Origin: Dryomyza anilis
Taxonomy: Eukaryota > Arthropoda > Insecta > Diptera > Dryomyzidae
Direction: 5' to 3'
DNA: 64,000 bases
Assembly: GCA_951804985.1 (NCBI GenBank)
Contig: OX638130.1
Coordinates: 114,713,593-114,777,592, forward strand
Positions 22,611 to 33,842 of the stretch are shown here, piece after piece. A program made the translations under genes and the position numbers. Under the pieces are notes generated by a model, which saw nothing but the letters and a program-made list of their open reading frames with translations, was not told the DNA's origin and searched no databases. Within the stretch, counting starts at the first letter, position 1. The number at the start of each line of letters is the position of its first letter.

Positions 22611-24838
22611 AATGAAATTTTAGTTAAAAATTGAATTTTAAGTGAAAAAATGAATTTTTAGTGCAAATTTGACTCTTTAGTGAAAATTGAATTTTAAGTA
22701 CAAATTTTAGGTTTTAGTGAAAAATTTAATTTTTAGATATAAATTTAATTTTTATTGACAATGTGAATTTTTAGTGAAAAATTTTAGTGTTAGTAAATAA
22801 ATAACTTTTACTGAAAAATAGAATTATCAGTGAAAAATTGAATTTTTAGTGAAAAATTTAATTATTAGTGAAAAGTTTAATTTTTAGTGAACAATTTCAT
22901 TTGAAAAATTGAATATATAGTGGAAAACAGAATTTTTAGTGAAAATTTTAATTTTTAGTGAACATTGAAAGTTTATTGAAAAATTGAATTTTTATTGAAG
23001 AATTTAGTTTTAAGTGAAAAAATTTAGTTTTTAGTGAAAATTTGAATTTTTAGTAAAAATTTGAATTGTAAGTGAAAATTTAAATATTTAATGACAAAAT
23101 TGAATTTTCAGTGAAAAATTTAATTTTTAGTGAAAATTTAAATTTAGTAAAAAAAAAAATTATAAAAAATTGAATTTTTAATGAAAAATTGAATTTTAAG
23201 TGAAAAATTGAATTTTTAGTGAAAATTTGAATTTTTAGTGAAAAATTGAATTTTTGTGAAAAATTGAATTTTTATTGAAAAATTGAATTTTTAGTGAAAA
23301 TTGAAAGTTTATTGAAAAATTGAAAATTTTTTAGTGAAAAATTGAAATTTTAGTATTTTAAGTGAAAATTTAAGTTTTAGTTGAAAATTTAATTTTAAGT
23401 GAAAATTTTTATTTTTAGTGCAAAATTTAGTTTTAGTGAAAGTTTGAATTATTAGTGAAAATTTGAATTATAAGTGAAAATTTGAATTTTTAGTGAAAAT
23501 TTAAATTATAAGTGAAAAATTGAAATTTTAGTGAAAAAATTGAAATTTTAGTGAAAAATTGAAATTTTAGTGAAAATTTTAAATTTTAGTGAAAAATTTA
23601 GTTTTTAGTGAAAAAATTAGTTTTTAGTGAAAATTTGAATTATAAGTGAAAATTTGAATTTTTAGTGAAAATTTGAATTTTATGAGAAAAATTTAAATTT
23701 TAGTGAAAAATTGAATTTTTAGTTAAAAACTTAATTTTTAGTGAAAAATTTAGTTTTTATTGAAAAATTTAGTTTTTAGTGATAATTTGAATTTTTAAGT
23801 AAAATTTGAATTATAAGTGAAAAATTTAATTTTTAGTGAAAATTTGAATTTTTAGTGAAAAATTTAGTTTTAAGTGAAAAAATTTAGTTTTTAGTGAAAA
23901 TTTGAATTTTTAGTGAAAAATTGAATTTTAAGTAAAAAATTGAATTTTAAGTGAAAAATTGAATTTCAGTGAAAAATTGAATTTTTAGTGAAAAATTGAA
24001 TTTTTAGTGAAAAATTTAATTTTTAGTGAAAAATTTAATTTTTAGTGAAAAATTTAATTTTTAGTGAAAAATTTAATTTTTAGTGAAAAATTTAATTTTT
24101 AGTGAAAAATTTAATTTTTAGTGAAAAATTGAATTTTTAGTGAAAAATTGAATTTTAAGTAAAAAATTGAATTTTAAGTGAAAAATTGAATTTTTAGTGA
24201 AAAATTGAATTTTTAGTGAAAAAATGAATTTTTAGTGAAAAATTGAATTTTTAGTGAAAAATTGAATTTTTAGTGAAAAATTGAATTTTTAGTGAAAAAT
24301 TGAATTTTTAGTGAAAAATTGAATTTTTAATGAAAATTGAAAGTTTATGGAAAATTTGAATTTTTAGTAAAAAATTAAATTTTTTAGTGAAAAATTGAAA
24401 TTTAAGTAAAAAACTGAATTTTGTAGTGGACAATTTAATTTTTAGTGAACATTTTTATTTTTAGTGAAAAATGTAGATTTAGTGAAAATTTGAATTTTTA
24501 GTGAAAATTTGAATTATAAGTGAAAATTTGAATTTTTAGTGAAAATTTGAATTATAAGTGAAAAGTTAAAATTTTAGTGAAAAATTGAAATTTTAGTGAA
24601 AAATTGAAATTTTAGTGAAAAATTGAAATTTTAGTGAAAAATTTAATTTTTAGTGAAAATTTGAATTTTTAGTGAAAATTTGAATTTTTAATGAATTATT
24701 GAATTTTAAGTGAAAAATTAAATTTTTAGTGAAAAATTAAATTTTTAGTGAAAAATTAAATTTTTAGTGAAAAATTAAATTTTTAGTGAAAAATTAAATT
24801 TTTAGTGAAAAATTTGATTTTTAGTGAAAAATTGAATA
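22611..24838 (+). repeat. 19-bp AT-rich tandem array, block 5
   Basis: The largest block, about 2.2 kb. Runs of near-identical units occur at 24000-24120 (TTTTTAGTGAAAAATTTAA), 24180-24320 (...TTGAA) and 24710-24810 (...TTAAA), each a local amplification of one variant. At about 23085-23130 it contains TATTTAATGACAAAATTG followed by TTTTCAGTGAAAA, the same rare module that marks block 3, showing common descent. Confidence 0.92.
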
Positions 24839-25620
24839 GTAAAAAAAACAAAAAAAATTATTTAGAGCATATAACAAACGAGCACAAAATGGCTGCCACA
24901 TTAGCGCACAAATGACACAGCGCCTGTTTTATTATTAAACTGGAAAATTAGTGAAAACCTTAGCCTCCTGTCATCGACATAGGCGCCCATATTTGCTACA
25001 TGTGGCATGTGTGGGTGGTTCGTGGTTTAAATCCTGTGACAGCTAGACGGACAGACATACAAAACCAACATATAAAACACATAAACAAAACAACTAGAGA
25101 TATCGCTCGTTGCAAATTAAGTCACAAATGACTATGTTAAAAGATTAAATGCCGGACAAGCGGCAAGTAGAGCAGGAGACAGGACACAGGACAAACAATG
25201 AAAACAACGCATCATCCTCATTAAGAGCACAAACAGCAGCAGCGACAACAGGACAACAACAACAAGAATAAAAACAACAACAATGTACTAAGGGATATGC
25301 CCACAAAACCAACAACAAACGGTTGTAGAGCCTTAACAAAAAAAAAAATAAACACACAGGATATAAAAAGCAGCTGCTGCTACTGCTGCAACCCGCAGAA
25401 ACGGAAGTGCTTTCGTTGTACCGGATGCAGGACGAGGTCAGCTGGGAACTGGGACCGGCCACTAACGACGTAATTGATTGTGTTACGTTTGCGTCGTGGC
25501 GGCAAATTGGCGCATTACGTACACAGCAAAATAATTAGAATGTCGACTTTCGAGCGAAAATATGTAATAAACCAAAAAAAAAAGAGAAGCTTAAAAGCTT
25601 TATTCGAGAAACCACAATAA
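24839..25620. other. Less AT-rich spacer with CAA/GCA triplets
   Basis: 25180-25400 contains AACAACAAC and GCAGCAGC runs. The 105-codon minus-strand frame 25462-25145 is Cys/Ser/Leu-rich and follows these triplets. A GTGGTTTAAATCC at about 25023 only loosely resembles a tRNA T arm. Confidence 0.5.
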
Positions 25621-26038
25621 TTGTTAACGGTACGTACAAATTTAATTAAAAAAAGGAAAAATCATAAAAAGGTAAACCAAAAAAAAAAGTAGTAAAAACA
25701 AAATCTGTAGAAATATTTTTAGTAAAATTTGAAAGAAAACGAAAAATAATTAAGAAATATCTAAATTTATGAAAAAAAAAAACATACAAAGTACAAATTT
25801 TATAAAAACGTACTAAAAAAAACGTACTAAGTACAATAATAAAATAGAAAAAAGAAACTAAAGTATTAAAATTAACAAGAAAAATATAAACGTAGATAAA
25901 TTAATTATTAAAAAACCGTACAAAAAGTTACAAAAAATTTAAATATAGTACAAAAAGTATAAAAAAAGTACGAAACGTATAAAAAAATGTGTTACAAGAA
26001 ACGTTCAAAAAGTAGGTTATATAAAAGGTACAAAAAGT

Positions 26039-26289
26039 ATATCGTCGTTGTTGAACTAAAAGTCACCAAATACATTTTTATGCAAATCTTAAATTTCTAC
26101 TTTGTTGGTAATTATTACGAAAAGTATTTGATACATTTTTAAAGTTGAAATACCAATTGATAAATTCACATTTTCTTATCATTTGGTACAAATATTGAGT
26201 TCATGGATCAAAAATTGAAGGATATATAAAGATTTTTGTAAATGAACCTAAATGTAGTTGGTGATTTCCGGTTCTAACAACGACGATAT
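26039..26289 (+). mobile_element. MITE Family 1 copy B
   Basis: 251 bp, ends ATATCGTCGTTGTTGAACTA and, inverted, ATATCGTCGTTGTTAGAACC. It is a near-palindrome with an internal AAATATTGAGTTCATGGATC segment matching copy A inverted. It lies inside the GTACAAAAAGT array, so it inserted after the array formed or was carried with it. Confidence 0.82.
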
Positions 26290-26610
26290 AAAACATAGAA
26301 AAAGTATAAAAAAAACAAAAAGTATAAAAACGTACAGATTGCATAAAAATGTATACAAAATTACAAATAAAACGTACGAAAAGTATAAACAGTATTCAAT
26401 TGTAATAATTACTCAAAAACAAAAATGTACAAAAATTATAAAAAAACGTACAAAAAGTATTAAAAATACGCATCGTATAAAAATGTACAAAAATTAAAAA
26501 ATAATGTATAAAAGATAAAAAATAAAAAAAGTACAAACAATATAAAAATCGTACAAAAAGTACTAAAAATTATACAAAAAGTACTAAAATACTAAAAAGT
26601 ATAAACAAAT

Positions 26611-26616
26611 TATATA

Positions 26617-26682
<66 letters not shown>

Positions 26683-26692
26683 TATATATATA
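26611..26692. repeat. (TA)n microsatellite
   Basis: About 80 bp of alternating TA, interrupted by single C (26619) and G (26681) positions. The length is likely polymorphic. Confidence 0.95.
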
Positions 26693-27546
26693 AAACATTT
26701 ACAAAAAGTACAAAATGAATAAGAAAAAGTACAGGGTTGAAAATTGTACGAAAAGTATAAAAAAAGGTACTAAAATTATAAAAATATTACAAAAAAAAAA
26801 AACCAACAGAAGGTGTACAATAAAAAATATAATCGCTGTAAAAATCGTTCAAAAAGTACTCAAATTTTTACAAAATGTACTATAAAGTATAAAAAAATTA
26901 TATATATAAAACATTTACAAAAGGTATAAAAAAAGTACAAAATGATTAAAAAAAGTACACGTTTGAAAATTTTACAAAAAGTATAAAAAATAGGTGCTAA
27001 AATTATAAAAAAAAGTACAAAAAACAGCGCAAAAATGATAAAAAGTACTCAGTTTAACAAAATGTAAAACAAGTATAAAAAGAATAAAAATTGCGTACAA
27101 AATAAAAACATAAAATATATAATAAGTATAAAAAAAGTACACAGTTTATAAAAATGTACAAAAAGTATAAAAAGTGTTTAATTGTAAAATACAATAGGTA
27201 CTAAAAATTATTATAGAAATAAGTACAAACGTATAGAAATTTAAGAAAAATATAGACATTTAAAAATATAAAAAAAAACCTACAAAAAGTATTAAAAAGT
27301 ATAAAAAAAGTACAAAAAGTATAAAAATTTTAAAAAAGGATAAAAATTATAAATAAAATTACAAAAATAAAATAAAGCACAGTACAAATAGCATACAAAT
27401 GTACAAAATTATTACAAAAGTACACAATTGATTAAAAAAACATCAAAAACAATTATGAAAGTCTAAAAAACAAAAGATGTGAGTAAAAAAGTACCTTAAA
27501 AATTAAGTACTTAAAGTATAAAATTATAAAAAAAAACCGTGTATAC

Positions 27547-27815
27547 ATATCGTCGTTGTAGAACGAAAAGTCCTCAAATACACTTGTTAAAAATGCCAAA
27601 TATTCATTTACAAAAATCTTTATATATCTGTCAATTGTTAATCCGTGATCTCAATTTTTTTACCACATGTTAAGGCAAATGTAAATCTAACAATTGATAT
27701 TTCAACTTTAAAAATGCACCAATTACTTTTTATAATATTAAGTAATCAACAAACTCGAAATTTAAGTTTTTCACAAAAATGTATTTGGTGACTTTTCGTT
27801 CTACAACGACGATAT
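27547..27815 (+). mobile_element. MITE Family 1 copy C
   Basis: 269 bp, ends ATATCGTCGTTGTAGAACGA and, inverted, ATATCGTCGTTGTAGAACGA, identical over at least 20 bases and followed by AAAGTC-CAAATACA on both sides. This is the best-preserved ends of the three copies. Copies B and C are about 1.3 kb apart at the edges of the GTACAAAAAGT array. Confidence 0.85.
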
Positions 27816-29900
27816 ATTAAATAAAACACACATGTTAAGTTTTTCAGTGGAAGTTTAAACTTGGTTTCACATTTTTAAAACGACTATATAGCTCCTAATT
27901 AAATCGGTCAAATGTCGTTAAATTTTACAGACAGAACGACAAATAGTAATTATTTTATTTGAAATTTTTAATATAAGGTACTTAAAGTATCATCTACTTT
28001 AAACTACTTTTAATTTGAAAATGTGACTGAAAAATTGGAGCACATAGGTATTCCACACCAAATTAACATAAATGACTCAAATAAATACAGCCATTTTTAA
28101 CCTACTTAATTAGTGCAAGTGTAGCGTCGGTAGGTCAATGGTTAGTGCATTAGACTTCTAGCCGAAAGTTCCCCCGTAGCACTGGTTCCAATCTGAGCTA
28201 GGTCTTAACATTTTCAACATAAGTTTAAACGTCATATGTTGGTAGTTTAAACTTCTTTTAATATCTCAATGCTTATGCCAAACTGTTAAACATGGTTTAA
28301 GTTTAAGAGACAAAACTAGGTTTAAACTAGTACTTTAAAACGGCACCTAGAGACATTTTTGAAAGTAATTTTCATAAAGTTTTGTACATTTTTATGCTAA
28401 ATACTTCATTCAATTTTCTTAAAACTCCGATATAATTTTAGGTAAATTTGTTCAATACCTTTCAGTTACCCAATTGAATTGAAATCACAGATGGTGAATT
28501 TCAACAATTGTTGGATTTGGTGTGGGGAATGCCTGACATACAAAAACTGTATAATACAAGTTATAAAAAAGTATAAACTAAATATAAAAAATACCTCTGC
28601 TGCGATTATCTGAAAATTAAAAATTTATCATATGCAAAAATGTACTCTATGAAAATAAAAACAACATTTGTACTCAATTTTTAATATATATTTTATTGTT
28701 ACATATTTCAATAAAAAATCATTTATGCGATTTTTTGTTTGTTTTATATATTATTTTATTAATTACATAATATTTTATTTATTTTACTCTCTACACTTAC
28801 ACAGCTTAATTTGTTTTACATAATGTAGCATTTAAATTATTTTGATTTTTACAATTTGTTTTCTTATATAGTTTTAAGCAGAGTTTAAAAGTTAAATAAA
28901 AAAAAATAAAAGAGCTTGAAAAAAAACATAAAAATTGAGTACCGCAAAAATAGGCTATGAAAATTTGCTCTACTTTTATTTAGTTTAAATCTTCGGCGGA
29001 TATTTAAATACCACAACAAACTGCCAGCAACATAATATTTACAATGCTTTTTTGTCATCCACTAGTAACTATTTTAAAATAGTTCAATTTTGTTCACATT
29101 TATTGTCAGCGAGTTTTAAAGTGAATAATATTTGAAAATAAAAAAAAAATATTTAAAATATCATAAAAATATTTAGAAACATAGATTTAAAATTTTTTGA
29201 AATAACATTAACTTAATTAGCCGATTCACAGAGGTGTGGTAAATGTACACGTTTTTTTAATAGTAGAATATTTTACAATTCTTTATGTTTTACACAATAA
29301 TTAAAAGAATAATAGTACATAAAATTAGAGAAAGCTGTGTGCATTGAAAGCTTTGTAGTGCTGTGGTAAACTTAACAGATTTACTACACATCTGTGAATG
29401 CGCTGAATTTTCACTTTTCGAGATTGTAAAATTAAAATATAAAACGTATTATAAGTAAAATTTAAAATCTTCATATGTAACATACAACAATTTATAGCAA
29501 TTAAAAGAAAACTTTAAATAATAAGTACATTGGGTCGTGTAAGGTGTAATTAACAAATATCGGTATTTTGTAAATTTAAACTATTTTCACACAGTGTAAA
29601 AGAGTTAAACTAGACATAAAATATATGTGTCAAAAAACTAAGAAAAGTCAAAAATGCTAACTGAAGTGCTATAAAGTAGTAAAAAGATATTAAACAAATA
29701 CCATTTATTTATATAAAATATGTTTATAATTAAGCAATAATTAAGTACCTAATAATAAAATTAAATATGATAAAAGATCAGATCAACTCATACTCATCAT
29801 TACTGCTAAACAGCGCGCATTGTTTTCCAAACATTTATTTTTTTTATTAATATTTTTTAATATTTTTAAAAAATACATGCATTTTAAAAATTTACACTAT
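27816..29900. other. AT-rich sequence, no gene
   Basis: Apart from a tRNA-like remnant at 28121-28203 I see only AT-rich unique sequence. Confidence 0.5.
28121..28203 (+). pseudogene. Degraded tRNA-derived sequence (Arg-like)
   Basis: TAGGTCAATGGTTAGTGCA fits a D arm with box A. GACTTCTAGCCGAAAG fits an anticodon arm with loop CTTCTAG (anticodon TCT if a tRNA). GGTTCCAATCT is a decayed box B. Stems are mispaired, so it is not a working tRNA. The block GACTNCNAGCCGAAAG is shared with the minus-strand copy at 56747-56816, so both are probably diverged members of one tRNA-derived repeat family. Confidence 0.5.
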
Positions 29901-31900
29901 ATTCAGTCACTTTTATTTTTATTAATTTATATATGTCTTGGTAACATTTAAAGTTTAGACATTAACAGAAAGAAGAAATTTACATTTGTATGAATTGTTT
30001 ATTGAAATAAAAGCTTTGAACAAATTTAACATTGTAATAATGAATTGTGCATAATTTTGTAAAACAAAATTTAAAGTATTTAGAGTTTATATATTAATAT
30101 TATCAACGATACTTTAAAATTAAAAAATTATACATCGATATTATTAAACAATTCGTCAATATTATTAAAGATTCAACTAATTTTCATCAACATTTTTACA
30201 AATATTATGAGTTATTTATTAAAATTTATTAGTTAAATTATGTATTAGTTGAAATTACAAATAGTTAATATTAACAAAGATTCATTGATATTATGAATAA
30301 TTCATAAGTTCTCAAATGATTCATTAATTTTTTAAATATAAAAATTGACCTTTTTAACACACTGCATTACTATTTTAAAAGATTCAAATTCCTTCTCCAC
30401 AAATATTTGTAGTATTTGTTGATGCTATAAACAATTTCATAATCTATTCATGAATTTTATGAATGGTACATCAAAAAAATGTATTGATTAAAATGTTTAT
30501 GAATTGTGTTGTATAATATGAAAAATGTTTAAAATTATAAACGATTTATCGATATTACCAAACAATTCATGCATAATATTATCATAGATTTAGCCATATT
30601 AAAAAGACTCATCTATATTATCAAAGATTCACTGATAATATGAATAACTCATAGGAATTTCAAACGAGTATTAATTATAGAAATATACTAATAATCATTA
30701 TAAATGATTCATTAATTTTGTAGAACACTGAAATTTATTTTTAAACAATTTTTGTATCATTTATAAGTATTCTGAACAATGTCATAATCGATTCAACAAT
30801 GTTCTGAATGGTACATCAACATTATAAATTAATCAAAATGCAAATATGTATAAATAATTTTATAATGTTATAAAAGATGTTTCTATATTACGAAAAACTC
30901 ATCAATATTAATGAGGATATAATATAAATAATATAAATGAGTAACCTAAGAAAGATTTGTAATATCAAAGATTCATAAATATTATCAAAGATTCACTGAT
31001 AACATGAATAATTCTTAGATATTTTTAACGATTCATTAATTCTAGAAAAATACTAATAAACATTATAAATGGTTTAACACTCCATTTGAATCATTTATCA
31101 ATACTATGAACAATGTCAAATTCGATTTCTATTTCGATTAATAATTATATAATATAATGAAAAATAATTTAATATTATAAACGGTATTATCAAACAATTC
31201 ATGAATACTATCGAGTATTGGTCTATATTATCTATATCATCAAATATTCAAATATATTATCAGTGATTCATCAATAATATAGAAAGCTTCATCTATAATA
31301 TGAATAATTAATAAATATTAAAAACGTTTTATTAAATATTTAAATGAGCTAATAAACAGTATAAATTATTCATCAAAAATATACTACGTACTATGAACAA
31401 TGACATAATTTATTCATCAATTTAATATACAATACATCAAAATAAAAATGTATTAAGTATATTATGAAATATTCTTCAAATTATACGCGATACATCGATA
31501 TTATCAAACAATTTAAGAATATTATCACAAATTCATCTATATTATGAAATATTCATAAATATCGAAAAATATTCATCATATTAATTATAAATATATGACG
31601 AAGATTCTTATTAACATTATGAACTATTCATTTGTATTATAAAGAATTCTCTATTTATAATATTATGTACAAATTTCCAAGTAATAATATTTTCATCAAT
31701 TTTATGTATGAATTAGTTTTTAAAATGTATGAATAATTTATTAAAATTATGATCAATTCTTAAACTATATCTGATTAATTTCATAATTTCATTTTCATAA
31801 CGCATGAGTTAAATATTATAAAATATAGATAATATAGATATATCATTCATCACATTGAGAACTATTATGAATAAATAATAACATCAGCTGAATATACAAT
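29900..31900. repeat. Degenerate array of ATTATCAAAGATTCAT-type words
   Basis: Words such as ATTATCAAAGATTCA, AATATTATGAATAATTCAT and GAACAATGTCATAATCGATT recur in loose order every 100-300 bp across about 2 kb. At least three cycles share the order: stretch with CATTATAAAT, stretch with ATCAAACAATTCATGAATA, stretch with CAAAGATTCACTGATAATATGAA. It is old and diverged; boundaries are approximate. Confidence 0.6.
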
Positions 31901-32599
31901 TAATGCACTTTTCATAAAAATGTTGAATTTGTTAAAAACTGTAGTTTCAATAAACAATACATCAAACATGTAGATTATTTTAAAGAAATTTAACTTTTGC
32001 AAATAAAATTGAAATATTATTTTTTATTTTATGAATAATTTTTTTTTTTGTTTTTGTAAATTTTTGTTAACATCTAAATTTATACATTTTAAGGCTTATA
32101 TGCTAAACATTTACACACACACACATTTCAATGCAGATGGTCAATATACAACTTTGAGTTTTGCGTTACGAAATATAGTTCTATAATTATTTTTAATATA
32201 AATTTATTTTTATTTTAAAAATTTATTTTCTAGTGTATTTTTTAATTTTATTTTTTATTTATTTTTTGTCATTAGTTTATAGTTGAAATTAACTAAATAT
32301 CAAAAGCTCTTTAAAGTTTCTTTTTCGGTTTTATACTAGCAGTAAAATATTTAACTATAGATAGTTTTTAGAAATATTTGAAACATAATAGTTTTGAAAC
32401 AGTTTTTTTGTCTTTGATTACAGGATTTTTTAGCTACACAAACATTTATTTACAATTATTTAGTACATTATTTTTATAAAAATTGAAACGATTAACAACT
32501 GTAAAAAATATTTGTAAAAATAATTTAAAAATTGAATTTTAAATTTAATTAAAAAAAAAAACTAAAATATTAAAATTAAAATAAAAAACTAAAATAAAA

Positions 32600-33060
32600 A
32601 ATTAAAAAAAAAAAAATTAATATAAAAAAATTGAAATAAAAATAAAATAAAAAAAATTAAAATAATAAAATTTAAAGTAATAAAAATGTTCAATGCAAAA
32701 ATTGAAATTATAATTTCAAAATAAATTTAAAAAAAAAATGTAAAAAATAATAAAAAAAAAAAATCATATAAGAAAAATCATATTTTAAAAGATAACATTA
32801 AGAAAACTGTGAAATGTTAAGTAAAACTTAAAAATGAATATAAAAAAATTAAAATAAAAATAAATAAAAAAAAATTAAAATAATAAAATTTAAAGTAATA
32901 AAAAATGTTCAATACAAAAACTAAAATTATAATTTGAAAATAAATTAATTTAAATAAAAAAAAAAAATTATAAATAATAAAAAAAAAATCAAATAAGAAA
33001 AATCATATTTTAAAAGATAACATTAAGAAAACTTTGAAATGTTAAGTAAAACTTAAAAAT
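32600..33060. repeat. ~225-bp tandem duplication, A-rich
   Basis: GATAACATTAAGAAAACT occurs at 32791 and 33016 (offset 225). Upstream the two copies share AAATTTAAAGTAATAAAAAT, GTTCAAT-CAAAAA and AATCATATTTTAAAA, and downstream GAAATGTTAAGTAAAACTTA. It lies just 3' of Tpst. Confidence 0.8.
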
Positions 33061-33295
33061 TAAAAACTGTTAAAATAAAAAAAAAAATTGAAGTTTTTCA
33101 AAAATGAATTATGTAAATATTTAAAATTTTAAAAACATATTTTACAGCAACATTAAAAAATTAATTTATTATACTATTGCAAAGCTCACTTCTGCATTTG
33201 CTGTAAATTGCAGCAACATGTTGCCATGTGTTTTATGTGCTTTTGTTGAGGTTTTTGATTCTATTTTTCTCGTTTTTTTTTTTTGTATTTTGTAT

Positions 33296-33301
33296 TTTAT
33301 T
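33296..33301 (-). promoter_or_regulatory. Possible Tpst polyadenylation signal
   Basis: The hexamer AATAAA on the minus strand lies 55 bases after the Tpst stop. Background is so AT-rich that this hexamer is expected often by chance (further copies occur downstream), so it is only the nearest candidate. Confidence 0.3.
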
Positions 33302-33356
33302 TTTACACTCATTGCGTTCGCTTGGAGGATATGCGTATCGGAAATCGACGCTGATA

Positions 33357-33773
33357 TCATGTCCTTGTTGCCGGAACATCGACATGTTGTCGATTGTTTA
33401 TGTTATTGTTGTTGTTGCTGTTATTGTTGCTAAGCAATTGTTTCACTTTTAAAATATCCTTTGGTTTGCTATTGTAATTGTTGTTGTTGTTGTTATTATT
33501 GCCATCATCTGACATATGTTGTTGCTGCTGCTCCTTGAATTCGTACTCATTGTTGTTGTTGTTTTGCACGATATTGTATTTGTCGTTGTTGTTTAAATCG
33601 TTGTTGTTGTCATTATCGTCCATGTTGTTGTTATTGTTGTTGTTGTCAGCAGCAACAGCAGGCGCAAAGTATTCGCGATTTATATCCTCGTCGGATTTGG
33701 TTTCCTTCTCGTCCGGCAGCATGCGCAGCACTTCTTTGGCCTTATTTTCCCATAGCTTTCGGTTCGCTTTTAC
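33357..33773 (-). CDS. Tpst: Tpst terminal exon, Asn/Gln-rich tail
   Basis: 417 bp, 138 codons plus TGA at 33359-33357. It joins in phase 0 to DNTSK and begins [16 protein letters not shown], a charged helical stretch. It continues into an acidic segment ([11 protein letters not shown]) and then long Asn runs with QQQQ, encoded by AAC/AAT and CAA triplet repeats, ending HVDVPATRT. Asn/Gln runs of this kind are common in fly proteins and vary in length by slippage. The acceptor, CCATAG at 33779-33774, is preceded by more than 100 nt of A-rich rather than pyrimidine-rich sequence, which is unusual. The exon is supported by frame, an open frame of coding-like composition and position, not by a strong splice site. 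Confidence 0.78.
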   Translation of the reverse strand, partial: VKANRKLWENKAKEVLRMLPDEKETKSDEDINREYFAPAVAADNNNNNNNMDDNDNNNDLNNNDKYNIVQNNNNNEYEFKEQQQQHMSDDGNNNNNNNNYNSKPKDILKVKQLLSNNNSNNNNNINNRQHVDVPATRT

Positions 33774-33811
33774 CTATGGTTTTTATTTTTATTTTATTTT
33801 TCGTTTTTTTT

Positions 33812-33842
<31 letters not shown>

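Larger units (their letters stand above)
25621..27546 (+). repeat. Degenerate GTACAAAAAGTATAAAA array
   Basis: Short words GTACAAAAAGTATAAAAA, CGTACAAAAAGT and TACTAAAA recur irregularly with a 15-30-bp spacing. It is interrupted by a Family 1 miniature element and a TA microsatellite. Frames such as 26258-26497 (Lys/Thr/Ile) are repeat-derived. Confidence 0.75.

Noticed and set aside
25013..25050. Possible tRNA T arm GTGGTTTAAATCC
   Set aside because: No matching box A, stem or anticodon arm upstream.
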